Shown here in pieces: positions 10,802 to 23,095 of a DNA stretch of 64,000 nt. This DNA comes from Lomentospora prolificans. Taxonomy: Eukaryota; Ascomycota; Sordariomycetes; Microascales; Microascaceae. The stretch covers positions 5,048,010 through 5,112,009 of the forward strand of contig JARFXM010000004.1 of NCBI GenBank assembly GCA_029532625.1. Direction: 5' to 3'. Position 1 is the first letter of the stretch. Each line of letters starts with the position of its first letter. Made by a program: the position numbers and the translations under genes. The notes beneath the pieces were generated by a model. It was not told the DNA's origin. It did no database searches and saw only the letters and a list, made by a program, of their open reading frames with translations.

Positions 10802-11416
10802 CTACACATAGATAGAGACGGTAGTCGGAATGGTAGTGGTGTAAGTGACGGTCCTCGTTTCTGTCACGTTTTGAAATGTCTGGCAACTTAGCGTCAGGGT
10901 GGTAGGTTCAGGACAAGTCGTCAAGGAGGTGGTTGTGCTCGTTGTAGTCGTAACCGGTGGAGTTTGAGTCTGAGTGACAGTCTCGGTGATAGTGACAGTC
11001 TCGGTGATAGTGACGGTGGTAGGGGGGGCCCCTGGCGAGGCCGTCACAGTTGTAACTACTGTAGTAACCACTACAACTTCCGTCTCGGTGAAAGTAGCAG
11101 TGGTATTTGTGGGAGGAGGAGGAGGAGTCGCTGTAGTCGTAACCGGTGGAGTTTGTAGCCGAGTGATAGTGGTGGTGAGAGTCACGGTGGTAGGGGGGGC
11201 CCCTGGCGAGGCTGTCACGGTTGTAACGATTGTAACCACCTCAACTGTAGAGACCGATTCGACAGTACTTGTCGTGAGGCTTGTAAATTCTGAGATGGTC
11301 GAGGACGTCTCCGATGTGACAGTAGTATTTGTATATGGACCACCTTGACGGCGAACCAGGGCGGCGGAGGTGCTTGCTACCGTCGCCAAGGCAGCCAGAA
11401 GCAGTTTTGGGTGCAT
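10802..11416 (-). CDS. small secreted Thr/Val-rich repeat protein
   Basis: A single exon of 204 residues starting at ATG 11416. Residues 1-19 form a clear signal peptide (LLLAALATVASTSAA), followed by a possible dibasic cleavage site (LVRRQ). The mature part is low complexity and very rich in Thr, Val, Ser and Pro. The phrase TTVTASPGAPPTTVT occurs twice, about 57 residues apart, and a TITETV unit is repeated near residue 140. Two Cys lie near the C-terminus (LTTCPEPTTLTLSCQ). Such proteins are usually heavily O-glycosylated wall or secreted proteins. No GPI signal is obvious: the tail YTTTIPTTVSIYV is short. Function unknown. Confidence 0.7.
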   Translation of the reverse strand: MHPKLLLAALATVASTSAALVRRQGGPYTNTTVTSETSSTISEFTSLTTSTVESVSTVEVVTIVTTVTASPGAPPTTVTLTTTITRLQTPPVTTTATPPPPPTNTTATFTETEVVVVTTVVTTVTASPGAPPTTVTITETVTITETVTQTQTPPVTTTTSTTTSLTTCPEPTTLTLSCQTFQNVTETRTVTYTTTIPTTVSIYV

Positions 11417-13690
11417 GTTGCAAGGTAGTAAAATACTCCAGATAGGGTCTAGTCACGATCGAAAGGCCCGGATGATATCGAGTGAAGGCTGATGCAGAGC
11501 GAACGAAGCCGACACGCTCAAACTTGGGAGAGTTGCTACGAATTTATAGAATTCCTAAATATATTATGAAAAACTAAAGAAATTGCGAAAGATAATATAC
11601 ATCTTCATCCGGTATTACACCATCCTGCGCATCATAAGATTTGTCCATGTTATGGATTTCTCGCACCCCCACCATCCATTGCTCGTGTCCGCTTGAAACC
11701 CCCCCAAAGGTGACGGCAACCAGTATCGTGGGCGTATCAAAGTTGTATAGTGCAGTGGCGCGGGTGTCATAACAATGGAACGAATGTGGGCGTTAGACGA
11801 CGACGAATGCAGTGCAGTGAACATGATGCAAAAGTATCATGAGATGGCATGGATGTATTAGCAAAGGTCAAATCCTGATTCACGACAGGCTTGGAAACAG
11901 GCGCACAGAATGATACAGTTATTGATTGGGCTGACGGACATGTTTCGTATTTTCTTGAATCATTACAGCCTCTTCATAGCAATTTACACCAGTTGACGCT
12001 CGATGCGCTAGGTAATGGTGTCATTCAATTGCGACAAGTAGTCCGGGCCAGACGCCTGAATTGGGCGGGTCGTGGATCGCATCGGATCAACAGCGGGTGC
12101 CTGTGTCACCAGTGTCTTGTCTGCAGCCTAAGACATCACAGCCTGGCGGGGCGCACGTGGCCATGAATCTCCGAGGGCATGGAATTTATCATGCTTATTC
12201 GACATGGAAGAATCTAGCTGACATACAGGTAGTTTGGCGGCTAACGGACTTGGGACTGCTCCCATGTACATCTGGCATTTTGACTCCTCTCGCCTGCTTT
12301 GCGAACAGCGGACTACGAAGAGAGATGTTTCAGATATTCTTGACCAGGAATACGCGGTCCTCTGACATGATGAAAGCAAGGGACGGAGGAACAAAGTATC
12401 GACTCGTTGTCACATGCTTGAACTTCAATGCTGGTTCGGGCTACGGACCAAATTCGACCTGATTTGATTGCCCTGCCTCTGTTCGGGTTCTTGGTACGCT
12501 CTCCTTGCGATTGATGGGAAGACACGGTAGCTTGGCACAGTGGAAATGTTTGTTTGAACCAACTGGACCACTGCACGGATTCGTTCGGGAATATTTTCTC
12601 TTTGGCCCCTTGGGAGGCTGAGGTACGGTGGTGTTGGCTGTAGCACTATTTTCTGTAGGGCGGTATTTGAACCAAAATAGGGAGACACCCCAAACCTAGA
12701 AGCATAACGGCCAAGCTCATGTTCCTGAGCTGTCTCCCCTGACCTCAACGCTACTCATTGTGGTGCAGTCGACATGACAACGCACCCTCCCCTCAGAGTT
12801 ACACAAACTACTCATGTCATGCCGAGCCGCGCATAAACCGGCCGGACTCTTCAGGCGAGGCCATTAGTGCCCTTGGTCTGTCCAGTCCATGCTGGCTGGC
12901 TGGGAGGCCCGAGAGTGCATATTCCCCCCACGACTAATTTGCAACTACTGCAGAGTTTAAAAAAATATCCCGATCATTGACGCTCGTTCAAAGTGCCGAG
13001 CTTATTCCCTTTCCGAATGCCAAGACACCCCTTGGTTGAACCAAGGTGTGGCGAGGTTTTAAGGCCTGGTTGGCACGGGTGGTCCCTCAATTTTAAGCAA
13101 TCGACGCAATATTCGGGTCGCGCTGGCTGGTCAGGCTGTCCTCTACCGAGAGCTCCGCGCCGAATCCTGTGGAAGTCTAGACACTGGTGCGAGGTCGAAA
13201 TGTGATCTTTTGCTAGGCAAACGGGCCGGGAAAGGCAGGGTCCGGTGCCAATTTTCGAGTTTGTCCCCCCTCCTCGGCTGCGAAGTCATACAGTTGAGAG
13301 TTGCTTCGCCTGGTTCTCATGCTTCGTAATAAGCTCTGGCAAGGGTGTCAGTCCCAAATGACTGGGAAAAGTACTCTCGCCCAAGGCCTGGGCCGCCTGG
13401 AAAGCTACGAATCCTGCGATGATCCTAGCCCTGGCGGAAGGCGGATGGACTTCCTATTGGGCCTCGTAAGTAGACGTAAATTGCAGGGCCGTGCGCAGAT
13501 CAAGGGTTGTTTCGATGATTCGTTACCCGGAAAGGATTGGCGCATCGATCCCCTATTACTTTGAGTTTGGTCTGCTCCTTTGAACGCGTGAGCGAACAGG
13601 ACGGTCGAGGGAGAAGCTTGGTCGTTTGCGATTTGCTGACTAGACTAGACTCCCAAATGTGATTCCTGAAGTTTCGTCCCCCTAAAATGT
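11417..13690. other. 2.3 kb without a supported gene
   Basis: Many short overlapping frames on both strands, none with a domain or a credible exon chain. The first few hundred bases next to 11416 should be the promoter of the secreted protein gene. I see nothing else definite. Confidence 0.35.
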
Positions 13691-13849
13691 GTGACAGGTG
13701 GAGTTCGAGTTTCTTCATGACGGGTTAATTGGACATGCACTCCCGTGCTTCGAGGCCGACATCTTTCAACTACACGCCGGCAAGGTTAGCCTTTCGGCGA
13801 GGACGAGCGTGATCGCCTCCACAACTTTTCTGCCAGACTGGTTGGAGTT

Positions 13850-15665
13850 GGGCCTTTTTGCACTTGCTTGGTTGCTGACTCCATTTGTGGCAACAATGAC
13901 GACCGATGCTATCCAGGAAATATCGCAGCACATTCCAGGCTGCGCGGTAAGTCAACCTGAATCAATCAGACCCGCTGGCGAAAGCTGACGCTCAACGCGG
14001 ACTGGGAACAGAAGCCATGCTTGGACTTGGTCTTTGAGAATGCGACATGCGCATTAAACGACCTCGACTGCTTCTGCGGCCTCGCGTGGAACTCGCCGGT
14101 GTTAAATGGCTGCTCCATGGTCTCTTGTGATATCGCGCAGAGTCTTTGTAAGTAATAGACCCTGCAATTGTCGGCGATTCTCTTGTTCGCTAACTGTTAA
14201 CCTTTCCAAGCCACAACCAATGGCACCGCAACGGCATGCAACATCCCGATAACCCCGCAGAATCCGGCGCTGTATCTAGGAACCATCATTTTCGGCGTCG
14301 TCGCCATCTTGTGCGTCTCGGTGCGATTGCTATGGCACCCAAGGTCTGCGTCAAGATGGTTGCAGAGAGCCGACGACTGGATGATGGTTTGCAATGCTGT
14401 ATGAATTCCCAAGAACGATCCAGCTCACGCTACAACAGCTCTGACAAAAGCTCACAGGCCTTGGTGATGGGCATGATTGCTTGCACCATCGCTGGTTAGT
14501 CCGTCGATAGTTAGGCCATCTTCTTGGGCTCCTCGGCTGACATTTATCTTCTACAGCCCACAAGAATGGGTACGGAAAGGACATTTGGACCCTTCCCACC
14601 TCCCAGATCAGGACTATTCTAAAGGTTTGTTACCCGAGCCGGCTAGCTGATTTCTTCAGTGTTTGGTTTAGCTCAAAATTGAGTAATCCGTATCCCCTGC
14701 TGACGAGGAGAAAACACAGCTCATCTACACACTTGAGCTACAGTACACGATGATTATTCACCTCACAAAGCTTTCTATCCTCTATTTTTACCTACAGTTC
14801 TTCCCCTTCACCGTGTTTCCTAAAGTTAGAACCGCCATATACATTACGATGGCCGCCACAGTGGCCTCCTGTATTAGTTTCACGATGGCCGTCATCTTCC
14901 AATGTACTCCCATCGCGTCATTCTGGGATGCATTCGATGAGACGGTTCCAACTTCTGAGCTCGAGGAATCTCATCGTATCAACCTGACTGCCTATGGCTT
15001 CATCGGGGCTACGATTAACCTTATCTGGGATTTCTGGCTGATGGCATTGCCGATGGCCGAGCTGATTAAGCTTTCGCTCCCGTTGCGGAAAAAGTTCGCA
15101 GTATGTCTCATGTTCGCCGTGGGTGGCTTGTAAGTCAAGATCTTGTCCATCCCTCTTCATTTGGGGCGTCGCTGTCCTTTTTGCAGGTCTCTAACTCCCT
15201 TTACCTCGCAGTGTCACCTTCATAACTATTCCGCGCATCATCTACATGGACCACTTCGTACACACGACGAACCCGACTCGTAAGTATTGCGTATTTGCCT
15301 TAAATTAGCAACGTCGCTTGCTTACTGACATATCTACAGACGATTTGCTCTGGGTGAGTTTCTGGGGCCATGTTGAATGTACCTCATCTGTTATCCTAGC
15401 CTGTACACCCAGTGTTTGTATCGCCCTCGTACGACTATACCGAAAGCACTCAGCCTCACAACGCCAGTCCCCCGAATATGGCTCCCCGGTTGCTAGAGGA
15501 GGTAATGGCCTGGCACCAACCGGACGCTCCGCAGCCTCCAGCAACACGACCCATTCGGCAGTAGCCGATAGTGAGACGACGTATATCGAAGGACCGTACG
15601 TCGAAGAAACCGAATTCAAAGACGATACTAGCAAGTCGTGGACTCGGACGTTGGGACAGAAGTGA
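13850..15665 (+). CDS. CFEM-domain, Pth11-like seven-transmembrane receptor
   Basis: Exons that join in frame: one ending at 13946, then 14012-14147, 14211-14398, 14458-14494, 14557-14624, 14720-15129, 15212-15279 and 15340-15665. A hydrophobic leader (LGLFALAWLLTPFVA) precedes a CFEM domain whose eight Cys are all visible: IPGC, KPC, ATC, DCFC (two), NGC, VSC and TAC. Seven hydrophobic helices follow, including TIIFGVVAILCVSVRLL, the IYTLELQYTMIIHLTKLSILYFYLQFF region (split here only for reading), and MAATVASCISFTMAVIF, as in the fungal rhodopsin-fold family of Magnaporthe Pth11. The tail is Ser/Thr rich and cytoplasmic. It likely senses a surface or chemical cue at the plasma membrane. The first exon and true start are unresolved: no in-frame ATG precedes the leader without another intron. 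Confidence 0.82.
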
Positions 15666-16814
15666 ACCGAGGAGCCAGGTATTAAGTCGTGTGATGCCCG
15701 ATGTCTTCAGTCGTAAACGCGGGTAACAATGGGTGAAAAGAGCTCGGATATGCGCTGTGCCTTTGGAAATACGAATGTGCGAAGTGGGCGACTAATGACA
15801 TTTCGGTGTTTCCTCGTGGCGGCCAAGAACGCTACGCCATTTCCCCCTTCGTTCAGCTGGAGTGCAGGGCAATCCGCCGTTCATTGAAGGGGCCAAGTGC
15901 TCCCCAAGATAGTTGCTCTGGCACGAGGGTCGACAAGAGGATAGCGCTCAGCCACGCTTTTCCAAGACCCAACAACACACCAAAAGCAACTGATTAAATC
16001 GCTTCCGGCATTGGAAAACCTTCTCGCCACCATCCCGCAATACACAGTCTAGCGCACTCTGAACTAGACGGGTAGCGCCTGCTCTTCAATCTTTCTGGAA
16101 CAGGCTACTTCTCGCTCTTTGTTCCGGCTACCCCTGTGGCCCAAGCTATCGACTCGGCGGCCGATAATATCGTGCTGAGGCAACACCAAGATGGTAAAAC
16201 TACGCTGAACCGTACTTTTCATCCTATCAACCCTGCGGGATGGTGCTCTCGGGGTCAGGCCCCGTGCACCGATTGGCCGCTTCGCAAATGTTCTATATAG
16301 GTATTACCTCGACGTATGTTGGACGCCGAAAGACTCTTACCGCTAGTCGCTCATGTCCTTTCTTCCGAGCGGGACTTTGATGACAATTACCATCATTCAG
16401 CCCTAGCATTATGTTACTACAGAAATATTGTCTTCTCTTTCGCACGCAAACGTCACAGAACAATCCTTCGTCCAGCGGAACCTCTACCAACCGCCAGGCA
16501 ATGCTACAGCAATGAGCCGGCCGTGGCTTCCATACTTGTTCAGAAATATCCTCTCCACAAATTCAGAGTAGTACAAGTAATTTTAGACGGGATGGACTTC
16601 AGTCCTTTGGGTTCGCTCTTGTCATTGAGCGACGCAAACATGTGTCCGCCCTTCCCTTAACACCTTCGCTCGAAAGCGAATTCTAGATCATCAATCTGTA
16701 ATTATCGCCAGATTTGTCCCACACCACATTATCAGAGATATATACCAAATTCCGTTCCTCCAATCCAAAGATGTCCAGCCATGAAGTAATCAGGTGTTCC
16801 TGACTAGAACCCGT
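15666..16814. other. 1.1 kb intergenic, no gene seen
   Basis: This is the stretch between the 3' ends of the receptor (plus) and the transporter (minus). Frames such as 16316-16660 show no motif or homology I recognise. Confidence 0.35.
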
Positions 16815-17930
16815 CTAAGCCTCAGCGTCCCTGGTCCTTTGTGCGCCGGGGATCCTAGTGCTAAGATCTCCAACAGGCAACGAGAAAGGGAAGTCGACTG
16901 ATGCCAACATCAACGCCAGAAAGATCCACCAGCCGCAAGCAGTAGTAACAAATAAGCAAGCGCCAGAAGCCTCGAATTCACGTTAGTTCGTTCAACGGAT
17001 ACGTGGCAGATGCCAATGTCATGAAGGGGTCGTGAGTAGCGTACCTGAAGCAGCTTGAGAGCGAATGTTGCGTTCTCAGCGTAACCACCAGCGAGAGCCC
17101 AATAGGCACCGGTTATTAAGCCACACGCCAGGACTAAGGTCACGAAGATGAGAACGAAAGCAATATTGGTTCGGATCGAGCAGGTGAGGTACACGAAGCA
17201 TAGTATTGTCATGGATAGGGTGTAGAAGCCTAGGCGCGTTATCGAATGTCAGTTATTTATCTCAATGGTGTAGGGGTAAAAGGATACGTACCAAACCCAG
17301 AATTAAAAGCAGGTGCCTGTAACCCATCGGCCGCACTCGTGGCATCTGCAGGCGCATATGCTGCGAAAGCGTTGAACTGAGGCAGCAGGGTACCGGCAAA
17401 CGTGAGCCAGAAAGCGCTAAAGGACGAGAAAACTACAGCGGGGAACGTGTTTCCGAGGAAGAATTCAAGAATACCCCCGAGGAGCATGAGGACTCCGCCG
17501 AAGAAGCAGTACTGGGGACTATTACGGTTCATCGTTGCCTGGTCAGCAACGGAGCAAACGAGCGTGGGGAATCTAGTAAACAGCAGACGTACATTCCTGA
17601 AAAGCCAGGGCTAGAAGCACCCCGCCATTGCATTAAGCTACAGGCGAGTGGACCAAGGGCAATAATGAAACCGCAAATACCGCTGTATGTGTTAGCCCTG
17701 TCCCGTGGGGCAGGATTAGGAGAGTACTGGTCTCAAACCTGGACTTACAGTGGTGTAGGATTTCCGAAAGTCCGCCTTAGGTTGCCCTTGACAGTGTTTT
17801 GGGGGGAGAGATAGAGCTTCTCGAATAGCTCGGGGGGTATCGTGACTGCGGTGCTCCCGTTGGTGAGCCCTCTAGTGATGCCGCTGCCGAGCTCATCGTG
17901 GGAGGGAGTTGTGTTCATCTTGTCCTCCAT
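16815..17930 (-). CDS. GPR1/FUN34/YaaH (acetate) transporter
   Basis: Five exons give 287 residues: 17930-17749, 17682-17589, 17538-17292, 17229-17045 and 16970-16815. The second donor (GTCTGC) was chosen because it alone keeps frame; the stronger GTACGT four bases upstream does not. The protein begins with a hydrophilic tail, then FGNPTPLGICGFIIALGPL, the family's start-of-membrane-domain motif (NPxPLG), then about six membrane helices (FFGGVLMLLGGILEFFLGN, SFSAFWLTFAGTL, ALAGGYAENATFALK). Relatives include yeast Ady2 and Aspergillus AcpA, plasma-membrane acetate or small monocarboxylate permeases. The family is usually induced by acetate; nothing here shows the regulator. Confidence 0.87.
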
Positions 17931-20663
17931 AGTGAACTTGCGAGGGGGATGGGGTTTGAATTGCCGTATTATACAAGGAGTCGAATTGGAGCAAGAGACG
18001 GAGACGGGGCTGGGGGAGCAAGCGATTTGAGTGCCGAGAGATCTAAATTGTAGCTGAGACCGGGCCGGGCTCTGGTCGGATTCTTATACCAAGTGCATGC
18101 TCCCCTTGTGGATACATTGCAAGGTACGATCGTCCAGTCTTGCTCCATCCGGTTCACCTTCTCCGTACTGCACTAAGCTGCCAGATTTGCGGGGTTGGCG
18201 TCGCCGTCGAGCTAGGAGCATGAAGCGCAGAGATAGGAGGCGGTGGTCCGGAGGACGCATCAGACAAAGGACTTTTGGGCGCGGCCGTCGCACGTGGTGT
18301 AGTGCGATGATCATGCCAACTCGAGTGAAAGGAAAAGAAGGCGGTGGGCCCTGGAAACGACTGAGCTGTTCAGGTTGGGTATTTTCAAGGTTTGATGGTT
18401 TAGGGCATATCGTGAGGCGTATGTTAGTGGGCTTTGACTGCAAGTCTGCAAGCGCCGGGGACATCCATTAGGCCGATGGAAGGACCTGATGGCGGGTCCA
18501 CCCCTTGTATGCTTGAACTCATCCGCACGACCGAGACATAACACGACTGGCTACATAGAGTTTTGTACCCGAGTCTAGGAGGAGCTCGCATATTTTACTA
18601 CAGGCGATCCTTTACAACCCTAGTCTTCGCAAAGGGGGAAATCACCCATGCGCATTTAGAACGTTTTGGCGATAACATGACCTGTACGTGGATAGGCCCG
18701 ATGCTTTTCGAGTTGTTTTAGCCTTGAGACCGGGAACTTGGACGACCCAGAAGTGACCAAAATCATTGGCAATATGACGATATTTGCAAAGAATCGTTCC
18801 CTTCTCTTTCATCTCGTGCCTCTGCATTTGTCTGCTAGTAGGAGAAGCACGTTTCGTCGAGGTCCAGATGCCAGTCTATCTGCTTCGGGTCCCTGAAGAG
18901 CCCCCGACGCTGACCAAACGAAAGGAGGAGAGCGATGCGAACATGACCGGGTCCGAAGCGATGAATTGGGCTGGTCGTAGAACAGGGAGCTTTTCGCTTG
19001 ATTATTGACACGCCCTCATACGTTCTCCACTAGAATGTACCTGGGTAGGTTATCTGAAGCTGAACGGGGTTTTTTTCCTACTTTATCCTAGGCGGGAATA
19101 TCCCCACATCAATGTTGAGATCGTGTGGTGGCTGGTGGGGTTACCTCTCAAGTACTTCCCCAATGGAGTGTATCATCGCCTCCGCTTCCCCAAAGACGAT
19201 GGGTCTTCCCATAATCCAGCGCTAACGCAGCTCCATATAACGGACATAATATCCATATTTCCGATCCCTTGTGGGTCCGGGGCTGCGCGAGCCCAGTCAG
19301 CCTGGCTGGGAAATGTAGACATGATATCCCATCAAAATTGATGCAATGACTGCATGGGACATTGGACACCTGGAGAGTGGGAGCTGGGGCGTTGTTTCCG
19401 CTGTTCCGGTGGGCTGGCTTACATTTATTTATTCCTGGTTGCCATCTGACACAACGCTTACCCCGCCGTGGCGATACGGTACTTGACGAAGTTGTGACAA
19501 GGAATTGATGGCACTGGATCGACGCCAGGCTAACCGGCATCGCCAGCGGCGGTAGCCAGTGGGTCGCTGGCAAATCTGGGGTTTCTACTGATTAGGGTTC
19601 GCGGGCTCCAGTGCGCCCGTTCCCCCCTTCTCATCATTTCGGCCACTGAATCCATCCACGATGTCCCCATGTGCAGGCAGACCACCCAAGAAAGAATATT
19701 AGGTGGCCACGCGTCGGAAAAGAGGAGAGCGAGGGGATATACCCTTCCTCCGCTTAGGATGCAACGCTAGACGCCCGAAGCAGGTGCAACGGCAGCGGAG
19801 CTGAAGCATAGCCGCATCCACTACGAAGAATCCCCCTATTTGCCACTTTAACAAGTTGGAATAGGTCTAACCCGAATGTCTAGTCTACTTGGATCAGTAG
19901 AATTTGGTGAGTTCTGTGCTTTTGAGCGTCGGGGTTGATATTCCGAAGTCGCCGGGTGTAATAATAACAACAACAGGCCACACAACTGAGTGTAAGGGAG
20001 TATATGGCCGCTCCGAGGAAATTTGCGGGTTCGTCCGTCGGTATAGGGTCATTGGACTACCCTCCGAAGGGAACATCGGTCCTGGTAGAGGGGCTTGAAC
20101 ATGGAAGGAAATATTAGATGGGAAGCGAGTCTGGATGATGGGTTTGCTTGTGGGGACGAAACGTGGGAGCTCTACTGATGGTGGCCAGTGCTGCGAAGAC
20201 TCTGGGTGGTTCCGTAAAGGGATGGAAGATGCGGTTTCTTCCGGCTGTAACTGAATTCGACTTTACGAAGAGGCGATGTGTAATTGAAGGATGAAGTGAG
20301 AATATAGTAATTTTGCTGGATTTTAAAAATATCCTACAATGACGTGTGATGCGAATGGGAATGCGAAAGGCGACGATGAATTGTCGATATTCATTTCAAG
20401 TGCTTTACTACAGCACATTAACGAGGCAAGGCGTGTGCTGGCAGGGGCACGTCATCACAATACATGTAATAACTTCAGCTTGCGCGACGCGCGCACGTGA
20501 AATTAACCCCGTTTCTTGTTTGATGTCTGAGCTTGGCACCTTGGTCCTTGCATAGACCCCTCATCACCGCCTCACGGATATTTGAAGGCTGCTAGGATTT
20601 GCTTGCCAGCCCCCGTGGCCAGCGACATCTAGTCCCTAAAGTATTAGCTTCTCACGCTTCACC
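17931..20663. other. 2.7 kb gene-poor stretch
   Basis: No frame over about 140 codons and no recognised motif. A GC-rich segment lies near 18080-18470 with open frames on both strands that look like composition artefacts. The first several hundred bases are the transporter promoter. A non-coding RNA cannot be excluded from sequence alone. Confidence 0.35.
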
Positions 20664-21720
20664 ATGCCTAATATTCCCGCTCCAGATGACATTACACATG
20701 TCCCTGCGCCATGGACACTGAAAGGTACAGTCTACCAATTCGCGTGGTGGACGCCCCGGGCGCAGGCCGAGGCTATGCCAACCATGGCATACTCCCCCCT
20801 CGAGTCCAGCTCGTCATTCTCCGCCCCGGAGGGTAGCAAACCACTTGGAGGCCTTAGTGTCGTCCAGATTATTCGGTACACTGACTCTCCTGTCGGGCCG
20901 TATGACGAATTGCTCGTCATTCCGGGTTTTCACGAATATGCCATCGACGATGAGAAGACCGGGAAGCGCGTGACCAAGCGCAACGCAAGAATCACCAGGA
21001 TCTACGTATCACAAAAATACACCTGTTGGAATGGCCGAATAAGTGAGTTGCTACTCCGCCTGATAGATGTTCTTGCAGCAACAGGAAGGTCGCCCCTTGT
21101 TAGTTATTACTCTTTCTCGAGTAACTTTCTAACGGGTTCCCCCGGTTCCTTCTGCGTGTGCTCCAGCGAACGGTGACTAACACTGCCAAGATTGGAATAT
21201 TCCCAAACATCTTGCCTCATTTGAGTGGCATACCGATCCTTCCACCTCAACTACTATGGTGAAGGTATACCCACATGACATGGCCGTGCCAGCTGGTAAT
21301 ACCAGATCGATTGATGCGTCTGAGGCTACGGCGTCCAAGATTCCCTTCTTCCAAGCAACTTTTAAACCCATCCCATTCACTCCCAACTTCCCTTTCTCAG
21401 CCCGTATTTTCAATTACCTTGGCGTCGACCCGACCTTGGTACAACCCCCTCTACCTGAAGGAAACAATGCTTCCAAGAAGGAACTTCCGGGGACGAACCG
21501 CTGGTGCGCGATTGATCCAGTGCAGAGCTCCTGGAAAACTAGGTTAGGATGGTTTGATTTGCGTCAGGAAACAGACGCCAGTGGTAATGTTGCCGGCGGC
21601 GCTCAAGGGGAAAACTTCTGGCCCGGCATTGGTCGGTGGCATTTGGGCATACGGATGGAAGATGCTACAATTGAATTCGGAGAAGGCCGGTACTGGGACT
21701 CCCCTAGGTCTGTCCTTTGA
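20664..21720 (+). CDS. acetoacetate decarboxylase-like conserved fungal protein
   Basis: Two exons, 20664-21042 and 21191-21720, encode 302 residues. The 148-bp intron has a GTGAGT donor and a CCAAG acceptor, and the join restores the conserved KYTCWNGRINWNIPKHLASF. Other landmarks are the N-terminal DDITHVPAPWTLKG, GGLSVVQIIRYTDSPVGPYDELLVIPGF, and the C-terminal GRWHLGIRMEDATIEFGEG. The pattern of a beta-rich fold with a conserved Arg/Lys-rich strand matches the acetoacetate decarboxylase-like superfamily. Most fungal members are uncharacterised, and the Schiff-base Lys of true decarboxylases cannot be assigned by eye. A lone gene, with no obvious partner nearby. Confidence 0.75.
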
Positions 21721-22240
21721 ATAATAGTCGTCCTCCAGACTCATTTGACAAGCACTAGGGAATAATGCTCCAGCAGGACTTCTGGGTGACATCTTCGGTG
21801 TTGGCAAAATTTTGGTAGATCATGCCAGGACACGGCGCCCGAATTCTTTATGTTTCGCATCTCACCGCCGCCCTACCTCTTGACAACTGTAGCCCCCTGC
21901 AATTCGGAGTTCGATCTCTGAATGAAAGGATTCCTAAGCCTGCCTAAAATGCCTCCCCACGTAATTAACTGACGCTTCCCTTCTGTTCTCCTCCCTCCTC
22001 AAAAGATTGCGCGGTCTTAATACTTGGTCCAAAGCGCTGGCCTTTTCAGTGATCGTCACTTTGCAAGGCGGGCGGCAAGCATGGGGCATCGGATTATAAA
22101 ATCGAGGAGAATAACAACGTGGGCTGCACACACCTGGCCCATTCAAGGCAGTGGATTTGGGGGAAGGAACGGGAAACTGCGAACTGCACCGGTTTGCAGG
22201 GGGGTCCGCCCGAAGTGGAGGATCGGACTGTACGGCTTTC
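21721..22240. other. intergenic between ADC-like gene and MFS relic
   Basis: About 500 bp with no gene recognised. Frames near 21934-22300 overlap on both strands and lack motifs. Confidence 0.3.
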
Positions 22241-22244
22241 CTTT

Positions 22245-23095
22245 CCGTGGCCAATGGCTGCGTACCTCTGCCTTTGCCTATGCTATTTCCCGTCCCGTGT
22301 AGACATGAATGCAGTCATGACAGCACAACCTAGTACTGACAAGTAGTCACAAACCGATCCCAGCACTACCTGGCAGAAACTGCATGTCTGCTAGTCCAGG
22401 TAGCATTGCAACCTCTCTACCGTCGAATATCCGACATAGCGGGCCGAAAGCCCGTGTGTGTCGCGTCAATCGCCTTCTTCATGGCCGGCAGTCTTCTGTC
22501 AGGATTTGCTCGAAGTGGCGGCGGAAGTATAAGCTTTCCGATCGGAAACATTAGCGACCTCGTTAGCTTGAAAGAGCGAAGAAAGTACCCAGGATTGATT
22601 AGCTTTGCAATCTGGACAGGCTTCATGGTTGGTCCATTCATTGCCATGTGCATAGTGAAAACTAGGCATGAAAGGATAGAGACAGACCCCTGGACATTTA
22701 GAGGCCCTTTGATCATAGCTGCTGGTTGCTTCCTTTTAGCAACCTTTCTCCTTCAATTGAAATCTATGACTGGAAGTTGAAAGGAGAAGGCGAGAAAGAG
22801 TGACTATCGTGGAGTGGGAGGTGGCTATAGGGATTATCCTATAACTAGCAGACCCTGTATAATCATGTTGTTAAGGCTATTCGATGAAAGACCTCAAGCT
22901 ATTTTACCCCTTACAAGGTTTACTACACAACCTAGGTTGGCAGGAGATACATTATTTCATCCTGCTATACCTTCAAACATGCTAGGAATATAGCCCTCTG
23001 AATAAGTGTGACCATAATTCTACTATTCCTGCCAGGCTATCCTGAAGTTTTGCAGGGGGCATATTCAGGTGCTATTGTGTCCAAGGCAGCAAGGT
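22245..23095 (+). pseudogene. broken MFS transporter (DHA2/TRI12-like)
   Basis: Fragments in shifting frames follow the order of a 14-helix MFS drug or siderophore exporter. A hydrophobic first helix followed by MNAVMTAQPSTDK ends at 22345. The frame then jumps to AETACLLVQVALQPLYRRIS (22375 on) with the motif-A signature ISDIAGRK, then FFMAGSLLSGFAR, then LKERRKYPGLISFAIWTGFM and VGPFIA. A stop at 22778-22780 follows a helix-like LLQL segment. Farther on, LFDERPQAILPLTRF and YPEVLQGAYSGAIVSKAAR resemble later parts of such transporters, interrupted by stops. At least one frameshift and several stops make it nonfunctional. The 3' limit is uncertain. Confidence 0.62.

Noticed and set aside
10974..11348. 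Plus-strand Val/Gly-rich frame
   Set aside because: Reverse reading of the Thr-rich repeats of the secreted protein.
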